Positions 17,623 to 24,272 of a DNA stretch of 32,868 nucleotides are shown in pieces (within the stretch, counting starts at the first letter, position 1; the number at the start of each line of letters is the position of its first letter). The DNA lies in NCBI GenBank assembly GCA_015486155.1, contig WFSF01000010.1, forward strand, positions 1 through 32,868, in the 5' to 3' direction. The stretch is from Armatimonadota bacterium (GTDB taxonomy: Bacteria > Armatimonadota > Hebobacteria > Hebobacterales > Hebobacteraceae). A model generated the notes under the pieces. That model saw only the letters and a list, made by a program, of their open reading frames with translations, did not search any database and was not told the origin of the DNA. A program made the position numbers and the translations under genes.

Positions 17623-19776
17623 ATGCTTGAACATTTTTTCACTCCATCCTCAGTGGCCGTAATCGGGGCCTCCACCAATCCGGAAAAGGTGGGACATCAG
17701 GTCCTCGCCAACCTGCTCCAGGGCGGGTTCAAGGGGCGGCTCTACCCGGTGAATCCGCGCGCGGAGGAGATCCTGGGGCTGCGCGTCTATCCCGAATTGA
17801 CGGCCATCGAAGAACCGGTCGACCTGGCCGTGATCGTGGTGCCGGCGGTAGCGGTGCTGGGGGTGGTGGAGCAGTGCGCCGAGAAGGGGATCGATTCCGC
17901 GATCATCATCTCGGCCGGCTTCAAGGAGGCCGGGCCGGAGGGAATAGAGCGGGAGCGCCGGCTGGCGGAGCTGGCCCGGAACCGCGGGGTGCGCATCGTC
18001 GGCCCCAACTGTCTTGGCATCATCTCCACCGTCGCCGAGAAGAGCGGCTCGGCGCTGAACGCCTCCTTTGCTCCCGGAATGCCCCACTACGGCAACATCG
18101 CCCTGATGTCGCAGTCTGGAGCTCTCGCCACCGCCCTCATCGACTGGTCTCTGCAGCAGAACATCGGCTTCAGCAAGTTCGTCAGCTTCGGAAACGGAGT
18201 GGACGTGGGGGTGGTGGACTTGCTCCGCGCCTGGGAAGAGGACGAGGACACCTCCGTCATCGTCGCCTATGTAGAGGGGCTGCCGGACGGACCGGAGTTC
18301 ATGCGTGTCGCCAAGCGGGTATCCCGAAAGAAACCGGTGATCATCATCAAGTCCGGCTCCACCCAGGCGGGCGCGCGCGCCATCTCCTCCCATACCGGGA
18401 GCCTGGCCGGATCGGAACAAGCCTACACCGCGGCCTTTCTGCAGAGCGGAGTGATTCGCGCCCACTCCGTGGAGGAGCTCTTCGACTTCGCGGTCGCTTT
18501 CGCCTATCAGGGTCCTCCCCGGGGGCGGCAGGTGGCGGTCGTGACCAATGCCGGCGGGCCCGGCATCATGGCCACCGACGCGCTGGAGAGAGCAGGGCTT
18601 CGTCTGGCGACCATCAGCCAGGAGACGGTGGAGCGGCTGCGCGAGGGGCTGCCGCCGGCCTCCAACTTCTACAACCCCATTGACGCGCTGGGGGATGCCG
18701 ACGCCGAGCGCTATCGGTTTGCGGCCGAGATGGCGCTCAAAGACGAGAATGTAGACGCGATGCTGGCTCTCCTCACCCCGCAATCGGTGACCGAACCGAA
18801 GCAGACCGCGGAGAACCTGGCTGCGGTCGCCGCCGCCACCGACAAGCCGGTGCTGGCCTCCTTCATGGGCGGAGAGGCGATGGCCGAGGCGCAGCGGGTG
18901 CTGGGCGCCAACCGCGTGCCCAACTACCCCTATCCGGAGCGGGCGGCCGCGGCGCTCAGCGCCATGGCCGACTACCAGCAGTGGTTGCAGGAACCAGAGG
19001 ACGAGATTCGAACCATCCAGGTGGATGGAGCAGTCGTGGAAGCGGTGTTCGCCGCCGCCCGGCGGGAGGGCAGGGTGAACCTGGGCGAGACCGAGTCGCG
19101 GGAGGTGTTGAGCGCCTACGGGTTCAAGTTCCCCAGAAACGAACTCGCCCGCACCCCCGAGGAGGCGGCTGAGATCGCGCAGAAGATCGGTTTTCCGGTG
19201 GTGATGAAGATCGTCTCCCCGGACATCCTGCACAAATCGGACATCGGAGGTGTGCGCCTGGGAATCCAGGACGCCCAGCAGGCGCAGGACGTATTCGAGC
19301 TGCTGATGCTGAGGGCAAAGAGGTTTATGCCCGATGCAGACTTGCAAGGCGTTAGCGTGCAGCAGATGGTAAAGGGCGGGAGAGAGGTGATCATCGGGAC
19401 CTCGCGGGACCCGCAGTTCGGTCCGGTGGTCATGTTTGGGCTGGGGGGCATCTATGTGGAGGTGCTCAAGGACGTGAGCTTCCGGGTTGCGCCCTTCGGC
19501 GAGCGGCACGCCCGCAAGATGATAGAGGAGATTCGCTCCGCGGGGTTGCTGTGGGGAGCGCGGGGGGAACAGCCCAGCGACATTGACGCCATCGTCGACT
19601 CCCTGCTCGCGGTCTCCCAGTTGGTCACCGAGCATCCGGACATCGTAGAACTCGACATCAACCCGCTCAAGGTGGCGGAGGCTGGAGGAGGAGCGGTGGC
19701 CGTTGACGCTCGCATCACCATCACCGAGACGCCCCCGGAGGACGAGCGCGCCCGCGGAAGGCAAGACGCCAGTTAG
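17623..19776 (+). CDS. ADP-forming acyl-CoA (acetate-CoA) synthetase, fused alpha-beta
   Basis: The 717-residue NDP-forming acyl-CoA synthetase converts acyl-CoA, ADP and phosphate to acid, CoA and ATP, or the reverse. Domain order is CoA-binding (FTPSSVAVIGASTNPEKVGH, 6-25), succinyl-CoA-ligase-like with the phosphohistidine segment SSHTGSLAGSEQAY (H257), and C-terminal ATP-grasp (about 495-700; GFPVVMKIVSPDILHKSDIG, VMFGLGGIYVEVLKDVSFR, ELDINPL). Alpha and beta parts are joined in one chain, as in many bacteria and some archaea. It follows the AcsE-like gene by 50 bases and precedes the DRTGG protein by 68. Acetate, propionate and aromatic acyl-CoA are all possible substrates; acetate is the simplest guess given the methyl-THF enzyme. 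Confidence 0.95.
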   Translation: MLEHFFTPSSVAVIGASTNPEKVGHQVLANLLQGGFKGRLYPVNPRAEEILGLRVYPELTAIEEPVDLAVIVVPAVAVLGVVEQCAEKGIDSAIIISAGFKEAGPEGIERERRLAELARNRGVRIVGPNCLGIISTVAEKSGSALNASFAPGMPHYGNIALMSQSGALATALIDWSLQQNIGFSKFVSFGNGVDVGVVDLLRAWEEDEDTSVIVAYVEGLPDGPEFMRVAKRVSRKKPVIIIKSGSTQAGARAISSHTGSLAGSEQAYTAAFLQSGVIRAHSVEELFDFAVAFAYQGPPRGRQVAVVTNAGGPGIMATDALERAGLRLATISQETVERLREGLPPASNFYNPIDALGDADAERYRFAAEMALKDENVDAMLALLTPQSVTEPKQTAENLAAVAAATDKPVLASFMGGEAMAEAQRVLGANRVPNYPYPERAAAALSAMADYQQWLQEPEDEIRTIQVDGAVVEAVFAAARREGRVNLGETESREVLSAYGFKFPRNELARTPEEAAEIAQKIGFPVVMKIVSPDILHKSDIGGVRLGIQDAQQAQDVFELLMLRAKRFMPDADLQGVSVQQMVKGGREVIIGTSRDPQFGPVVMFGLGGIYVEVLKDVSFRVAPFGERHARKMIEEIRSAGLLWGARGEQPSDIDAIVDSLLAVSQLVTEHPDIVELDINPLKVAEAGGGAVAVDARITITETPPEDERARGRQDAS

Positions 19777-19782
19777 TGTGGC

Positions 19783-19802
19783 GAGGTGCGATGAAACACC
19801 TC
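19783..19802 (+). other. Small intergenic hairpin after the acyl-CoA synthetase gene
   Basis: GAGGTG (19783-19788) and CACCTC (19797-19802) can form a 6-bp stem with an eight-base loop. It lacks a T run, so it is more likely an mRNA processing or stability element than a terminator. Confidence 0.35.
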
Positions 19803-19844
19803 CCCCTTGGAAAAGCGGCCAATAGGTAGAAAGGGAGAAGGCCC

Positions 19845-20903
19845 ATGATAGTGGTCTATGTAGGCTCGACCGAGCCCTACTCGGGGAAAACGCTGACCTG
19901 TACCGTGTTGGGTATTCGCTGGCAGCGACAGGGTCAGCAGGTGGGATATATGCGGCCTTTGGGAGTGATGCCTACGCGCATCGGGGAAGAGTTGGTGGAC
20001 GAGGACGCGGCCTTCGTGGCGCGGCAGCTCGGCCTGGAGACCGCCGGCCGCGATCTCTGCCCGGTGCTGCTCAGCCCCGATCTCTGCCACATTGACCCCG
20101 CCACGGCGCGCAAGCGCCTCGAAAAGTCCTTCGCGGCGGCCTCCGCCGGGAAGGAAGTCATGCTGCTCAATGGCACTGGCTCCCTGCTGACCCGCGGCAC
20201 CGCCGTCGGACTGGACGGTGTAAGCGTGGTCAAGATGCTCGACGCCAAAGCGGTGTTGGTGACCAGGTGCACCTCCTTCCTGGATGGAGACAGCATCATC
20301 GCCGCCCAGCGTCAACTCGGAGACCGCCTGACCGGCGTCATCCTCAACCGCGTCACCGATTCCGCGCGTCAGCACGTGGAGGAACACGTCATCCCCTGCC
20401 TGCGAGACCGGGGAATCACCATCTTCGGTCTGCTTCCAGAGGACACGGTGTTGCATTCCGTAACGGTCCGTGAAGTGGCGGAGGCCACCGGCGCGGAAGT
20501 GATGTGCGGCGGAGACGGAATGGACGGGCTGGTGGAGAACTTCGTGGTGGGAGCGATGGGAGTGGAGGGGGCGCTGCGCTACTTCCGTCGCACCACCCGC
20601 AAGTGCGTGATCACCGGCGGAGACCGCAGTGACATTCAGCTCGCGGCCCTGGAGACCCCCACCGAGTGCCTCATCCTCACCGGGGGTATGCGCCCCAGCC
20701 ACACGGTGCTCGCCCGCGCACAGGAGAGAAACGTGCCCGTGCTGCTGGTGCCCCAGGATACGCTGTCCACGGTCTCCGTGATTGACGAGATGACGGGAAA
20801 ACTGCGGGTGCGCGAACCCAGCAAGGTGGAGCACGCGCTCCAGCACTTCGAGCGCCACGTGGACCTGGATCTGCTGGACCGGACCCTCGGACTGAAACAA
20901 TGA
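19845..20903 (+). CDS. AAA_26 (BioD-like) P-loop protein with DRTGG domain
   Basis: The 352-residue protein resembles the N-terminal regulatory part of long phosphotransacetylases. The first half is a dethiobiotin-synthetase-like P-loop NTPase: VYVGSTEPYSGKT holds the phosphate loop, and EVMLLNGTGSLLTRG and VILNRVTD are family segments. The second half (about 215-325) is a DRTGG domain: KCVITGGDRSDIQLAAL, LILTGGMRPSHTVL and VPVLLVPQDTLSTVSVI. No phosphotransacetylase catalytic domain follows, so a regulatory role on the neighbouring acyl-CoA synthetase is the natural inference. An AAGGGAG site precedes the ATG. Its stop overlaps rimO by 4 bases (ATGA). Confidence 0.85.
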   Translation: MIVVYVGSTEPYSGKTLTCTVLGIRWQRQGQQVGYMRPLGVMPTRIGEELVDEDAAFVARQLGLETAGRDLCPVLLSPDLCHIDPATARKRLEKSFAAASAGKEVMLLNGTGSLLTRGTAVGLDGVSVVKMLDAKAVLVTRCTSFLDGDSIIAAQRQLGDRLTGVILNRVTDSARQHVEEHVIPCLRDRGITIFGLLPEDTVLHSVTVREVAEATGAEVMCGGDGMDGLVENFVVGAMGVEGALRYFRRTTRKCVITGGDRSDIQLAALETPTECLILTGGMRPSHTVLARAQERNVPVLLVPQDTLSTVSVIDEMTGKLRVREPSKVEHALQHFERHVDLDLLDRTLGLKQ

Positions 20904-22282
20904 GACCCCGGCGGCCGCGGGGGAGGGAGAAGCGCGGCCGCCGGGCGCCCCGGCCGGCGGTCGGGGTGATCTCCCTGGGGTGCCCCAAGAATCTGGTGGA
21001 CACCGAAGTGATGCTGGGCCTGCTCAGGGAGGCCGGGTGCGCACTGGTCGGGGACCCGCAGAAGGCGGATATCATCCTCGTCAACACCTGTTCCTTTATC
21101 TCCGCGGCCCGCGAGGAAGCCGCCGAGGCCCTGCGACAAGCGATCGAGTGGAAGAGAAACGGGGCGATCAGGGCGGTGGTGTGCGCCGGATGCTGGCCCC
21201 GGCACGATCTGGAGGGGTTGCGCGCCCGCTATCCTGAAGTCGACGCCTTCATGGGGCCGGCCGACGTGCCCCGGGTGGTGTCGGTGATTGAAGCGGCCCT
21301 GGCCGGGACGGGGCGGGAGCGAAGGCCGTCGGCCGGGCCCGCCTATCTGTACGACGAGGCGGTATCCCGCGTGCGCGCCACTCAACCCTGGACGGCTTAT
21401 GTGAAGGTCTCAGAGGGTTGCTCCCACGGATGCGCCTTCTGCGTCATCCCCCGCCTGCGCGGGCCCCTCCGTTGCCGGCCCATCGCCTCCATCGCGGCCG
21501 AGGCGAAGGCGCTGGCCGAGCAGGGTGTGCTCGAGGCGAACCTGGTGGCCCAGGACACCACGGCCTACCGCGATCCCGAGACCGGCCGGGACATGGCAGA
21601 CCTGCTGAGCGCGCTCGCCCGCCTCTCCGGATTGAGATGGATCCGCCTTCTCTACGCTTTCCCAACCAGCGTCACCAGCCGCCTGATCGAGGTGATGGCA
21701 GGTGAGGACGCGGTTTGCAAGTACCTGGATGTGCCCTTTCAACACGCGGACCCGGAGGTGCTCCGCCGCATGGGCCGGCCGGGCGACGGAGAGCAGTACC
21801 TGCGGCTGATCGGGAAGCTGCGGGAGGCGATGCCCGACATCGCCATCCGCACCACTTTCCTGGTTGGGTTTCCGGGGGAGAGCGAGCAGGCGTTCGAGGC
21901 GCTGCTCGCGTTCCTCGAGGCCGCGCAACTCGACCGCGTGGGAGCCTTCGTTTTTTCCGCCGAGAGGGAAACGCCCGCCGCGGAGATGCCGGACCGGATT
22001 CCTCCGGAGGTGGCGCAGGAGCGCTATCATCGCCTCATGTCCCGCCAACGGGAGATCTCGCTTGCACGGAGCCGGCGATGGGTGGGGAGAACGCTGGAGG
22101 TGTTGCTGGAGGGCGCGGGCTCCCGCCGCGGGGAATGGGTGGGGCGCAGTTTCCGGGACGCGCCGGAGATAGACGGCACCGTGATGGTGACCACCCGGTC
22201 GGAGCTGCGGCCCGGCACTTTGACGCCCGTGAGGATCACCCGCGCAGAACCCTACGACCTGGTCGGGATTCCCGCCGGGTGA
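20900..22282 (+). CDS. rimO: Ribosomal protein S12 methylthiotransferase
   Basis: RimO is a radical-SAM enzyme with two [4Fe-4S] clusters that adds a methylthio group to an aspartate of ribosomal protein S12. The 460-residue protein has the N-terminal UPF0004 domain with C28 (SLGCPKNLVDTE), C64 (VNTCSFI) and C98 (CAGC). The radical-SAM motif C174-x3-C178-x2-C181 follows (EGCSHGCAFCVIPRLRG), and a C-terminal TRAM-like domain. SLGCPKN and FPTSVT distinguish it from MiaB-type enzymes. A basic Arg-rich N-terminal extension of about 19 residues precedes the first strand. It is the last gene of the plus-strand run and meets the minus-strand genes 17 bases later. Confidence 0.96.
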   Translation: MRPRRPRGREKRGRRAPRPAVGVISLGCPKNLVDTEVMLGLLREAGCALVGDPQKADIILVNTCSFISAAREEAAEALRQAIEWKRNGAIRAVVCAGCWPRHDLEGLRARYPEVDAFMGPADVPRVVSVIEAALAGTGRERRPSAGPAYLYDEAVSRVRATQPWTAYVKVSEGCSHGCAFCVIPRLRGPLRCRPIASIAAEAKALAEQGVLEANLVAQDTTAYRDPETGRDMADLLSALARLSGLRWIRLLYAFPTSVTSRLIEVMAGEDAVCKYLDVPFQHADPEVLRRMGRPGDGEQYLRLIGKLREAMPDIAIRTTFLVGFPGESEQAFEALLAFLEAAQLDRVGAFVFSAERETPAAEMPDRIPPEVAQERYHRLMSRQREISLARSRRWVGRTLEVLLEGAGSRRGEWVGRSFRDAPEIDGTVMVTTRSELRPGTLTPVRITRAEPYDLVGIPAG

Positions 22283-22299
22283 GCGTCGCCCCGCGCCGC

Positions 22300-22515
22300 C
22301 TAGCCCCCCTCCATTTTCCGGTCGAGATAGGCGACCGTAAACAGGTAGCCTCCGCCATGGGTCGGTTCATCGTCGCTGCGGTGGATCTTGCACCACAGTA
22401 CATTGGTCCGGTCGTCCCTGCCCACCTCCAGTGAGGCCACCTCCTGGGCGGGCCAACGTTCCCTGATGAAGTCCAGCATGTGTCTCGCGAACAACTCTGC
22501 CAGCGCTCGATCCAT
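22300..22515 (-). CDS. Small hypothetical protein, 71 aa
   Basis: I do not recognise this 71-residue protein. It reads MDRALAELFARHMLDFIRER, then a mixed segment with VGRDDRTNVLWCKIHRSDD, and ends GGGYLFTVAYLDRKMEGG. It has no membrane segment or known motif. An N-terminal helix followed by three strands is plausible. The ATG at 22515 is preferred; the frame is open to 22584 but that would overlap the upstream gene. It begins 16 bases after the stop of the 266-residue gene, so the two are probably an operon and may act together. It ends 17 bases from the rimO stop, convergent. Confidence 0.6.
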   Translation of the reverse strand: MDRALAELFARHMLDFIRERWPAQEVASLEVGRDDRTNVLWCKIHRSDDEPTHGGGYLFTVAYLDRKMEGG

Positions 22516-22531
22516 TGCCGTCTCTCTCCGG

Positions 22532-23332
22532 TTACTCGTCTCTCTGCACGGCCGACTCCCCAGCGAGCGATTCCGTGTACGCAAAGGCCTGCTCGACGGA
22601 GGCGCCGCTTCCCTCGATGGCGATCACCACCGCGCCCTCCGATCCGGCCACTCCGCCGGAGGCCACATGCCAGGCCTCCACGCCGAACAGGATCTCCAGG
22701 GCCTCCAGTTCAGTGACCACCTCCGCGCCGGTCAACACCGCCATGCCGCAGGATACGCCGTCCACCCGGTCCATTCTGTCTGCTCCGAGTTGACGGGCCG
22801 CCTCGATCACGTCCGGCACCAGTTTTTCCAGGCCCACGGGCGCGATCAGATGCGCTCCGCGGGCCGCCAGGATACCGTAGAACTGCCCTACGGTGCCGCC
22901 CACCGGACTGCCGAGCAACACCCCTACATTGCCCTCCGGGTCCAGGGCATTGGCTCCCTTGATGAAGACATCGCCCTTCTGAAACTCCTGGAGCAGGTCG
23001 ATCCAGGCGCCCGTAAAGGGTTTGCCGCGCTTCAGCGCCACGAGTTCGGGACGGGCCGCGGAATCCGTTACATCCAGGCGCCCCCCGGCGATCACTCCCG
23101 CCGCATAGCGCCACTTCGGCATCGGCTTCCCGATGATTTCCTCCGCCACAAAGGCGTTGGTGATCCCGTTTCCGATGATCAGCCTGCCGTTGCGAAGCGC
23201 CTCCTGCACCACCGGCATCTGCGCCACAGCGCGCGCGATGAGCCGCTTCGATTCGGATGGATTCAGCACCACCATCGCCCTCATCCGCGCCGACTTGTCC
23301 TTGCGGATGGAGTTCTCCCCCATTTCCGCCAT
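22532..23332 (-). CDS. Conserved-looking 266-aa protein of unknown function
   Basis: I do not recognise a named family. The 266-residue soluble protein has an ordered alpha/beta pattern with Gly-rich turns: LIIGNGITNAFVAEEIIGKP, GDVFIKGANALDPEGNVGVL, GSPVGGTVGQFYGILAARGA, HLIAPVGLEKLVPDVIE and WHVASGGVAGSEGAVVIAIE. These resemble phosphate- or CoA-binding loops, so a NagB/RpiA/CoA-transferase-like fold is a guess only. The ATG at 23332 has a strong GGGAGGT ribosome site 6 bases upstream. A 281-base gap separates it from the membrane peptide gene upstream, and the 71-residue gene follows by 16 bases. Confidence 0.75.
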   Translation of the reverse strand: MAEMGENSIRKDKSARMRAMVVLNPSESKRLIARAVAQMPVVQEALRNGRLIIGNGITNAFVAEEIIGKPMPKWRYAAGVIAGGRLDVTDSAARPELVALKRGKPFTGAWIDLLQEFQKGDVFIKGANALDPEGNVGVLLGSPVGGTVGQFYGILAARGAHLIAPVGLEKLVPDVIEAARQLGADRMDRVDGVSCGMAVLTGAEVVTELEALEILFGVEAWHVASGGVAGSEGAVVIAIEGSGASVEQAFAYTESLAGESAVQRDE

Positions 23333-23613
23333 GCGCCACCTCCCAAACGGTCAGGCGGTATGCCGCCGGCCTGCCAGAACGAATGGAGCGACCGCCGCTG
23401 CGGCCGCTCCCCGACTCACTCTACGGAGGGACTTCCCTCACCTTCGCGAGAGGAGAGGCCTCCGCATTACAGTCATACTGGCCAGAACCCATCCCGCCCG
23501 GCAGCTCGCTGCGTCCCGCGGCCGTCAAATGCCGCTTGCGCAACGCCGGAGCCGCTGTGACTGATCGGCATATCTCCGCTATCGGAGGGGATTACTGCCG
23601 TTCGCTCGTAGCG
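23333..23613. other. 281-base gap between two minus-strand genes
   Basis: I see no gene here. It should hold the promoter of the 266-residue gene, but no convincing -35/-10 pair is visible on the minus strand. It contains a GC-rich hairpin at 23385-23410 and a short CTCCG/CGGAG hairpin near 23573-23587. Neither is followed by a clear T run in the minus direction. Confidence 0.4.
23385..23410 (-). terminator. Possible terminator hairpin for the membrane-peptide gene
   Basis: Outer arms GGAGCG/CGCTCC (23385-23390 and 23405-23410) enclose inner arms GCCG/CGGC around a three-base loop, with a three-base bulge. Read on the minus strand it is followed by ATTCGTTCTGG, which is only weakly T-rich, so this could equally be a leader structure of the 266-residue gene. 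Confidence 0.35.
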
Positions 23614-23850
23614 CTACTGTCCCCCTCCGCGGCTGCCGCGCGCATTCCGCTGTTGTCCTCCTCCGCCGCCTCGCCGGCCTCCCCGACGGGTGGGCTGGAT
23701 GACCTTACCGGTCTTGGGGTCAATACGACCAACGCCCGGCCTGATGGCAAGAGTCTTGTGGCTGGTGGCCTTGATCAGGAAGAACACCACCACCAACACC
23801 ACCACCACGATCAACAAGATGGCTACGGTTGGACTCACAGACTTCCGCAT
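23614..23850 (-). CDS. Small single-span membrane protein, 78 aa, Gly/Arg-rich tail
   Basis: The 78-residue protein has one strongly hydrophobic helix (VAILLIVVVVLVVVFFLIKA, 9-28), a middle segment RPGVGRIDPKTGKVIQP and a tail rich in Gly, Arg, Gln and Asn (about 54-78). The tail suggests binding to nucleic acid or anionic polymer, or a disordered linker, on one membrane side. I know no function. It is very likely a real gene: a full-length ribosome site (AAAGGAGGTGA) lies 6 bases before the ATG, and a consensus promoter lies about 310 bases upstream on the same strand. Confidence 0.75.
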   Translation of the reverse strand: MRKSVSPTVAILLIVVVVLVVVFFLIKATSHKTLAIRPGVGRIDPKTGKVIQPTRRGGRRGGGGGQQRNARGSRGGGQ

Positions 23851-24152
23851 TCGCTGTCACCTCCTTTCACAAGCAGCAACGCATGGCCCGCGTGAGACGA
23901 GGACGGTCCGAGCCGCTCCCGCCCTCTTCCTGAGAACGTGACCGGGCCAACGTCATGGTGGCAGGTCGTGTTCCCGCGTTATCCCGTCGCCACGTCGGGA
24001 GCCGTGCTGCGATCACTGGTATCATCATGCCGCGATCACACTGGTTGCGATCGTAGCTGTTCGCTGCTAAGGCAGGCTCTCCCTGCGTCCGGACTCTGCC
24101 GCGCGTGCATTCTCCGCCAGAGCCCGCCGCCTATCCTCCTCCGCGTGCAGTT
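23851..24152 (-). other. Long predicted 5' leader, possible structured RNA or small RNA
   Basis: If the consensus promoter at 24159-24187 is used, about 300 bases are transcribed before the 78-residue gene. This stretch has no convincing gene on either strand. I compared it by eye with TPP, SAM, cobalamin, c-di-GMP, T-box, RNase P, SRP, tmRNA and 6S core motifs and found no match. It contains three GATCGC words with flanking similarity. It could be a cis-regulatory leader or a separate small RNA. Confidence 0.4.
24009..24053. repeat. Short direct repeats (GCGATCAC...TGG)
   Basis: GCGATCACTGG at 24009-24019 and GCGATCACACTGG at 24032-24044 are near-copies 23 bases apart, and a third partial copy GCGATCG lies at 24047-24053. 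The spacing is about two DNA turns, which could suit tandem binding of a regulator. Alternatively they are parts of an RNA structure in the minus-strand leader. Confidence 0.45.
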
Positions 24153-24158
24153 CGGCGG

Positions 24159-24187
24159 AATATACCATGCCGCTTGCACCCTGTCAA
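24159..24187 (-). promoter_or_regulatory. Consensus-like sigma-70 promoter on minus strand
   Basis: Read on the minus strand, TTGACA (24187-24182, perfect -35) is followed by a 17-base spacer and TATATT (24164-24159, five of six -10). Transcription would begin near 24152 and run toward the 78-residue membrane protein gene at 23850. It is the closest match to consensus in the window. Confidence 0.75.
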
Positions 24188-24272
24188 CAATCTCGCGGTC
24201 CCTCTTGGCCATTTGACGCTCCGAGAGGCGCAGGAGTTCCCCTGCGGACAAGGAAATCTTGAGTGGAAAGCC

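Noticed and set aside
17650-19764. 704-codon open frame opposite the acyl-CoA synthetase gene
   Set aside because: A shadow of strong third-position GC; the plus strand encodes a complete, well-recognised enzyme.
19783-19802. Terminator after the acyl-CoA synthetase gene
   Set aside because: The stem is only 6 bp and there is no T run, so transcription into the DRTGG gene is more likely.
23851-24152. Known riboswitch, RNase P RNA, SRP RNA, tmRNA or 6S RNA in the long leader
   Set aside because: By-eye comparison with the conserved cores of these families gave no convincing match; only the leader itself is reported.
24036-24251. 71-codon open frame on the minus strand overlapping the promoter at 24159-24187
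   Set aside because: It would span the promoter itself, has no ribosome site and reads like random Arg-rich translation.
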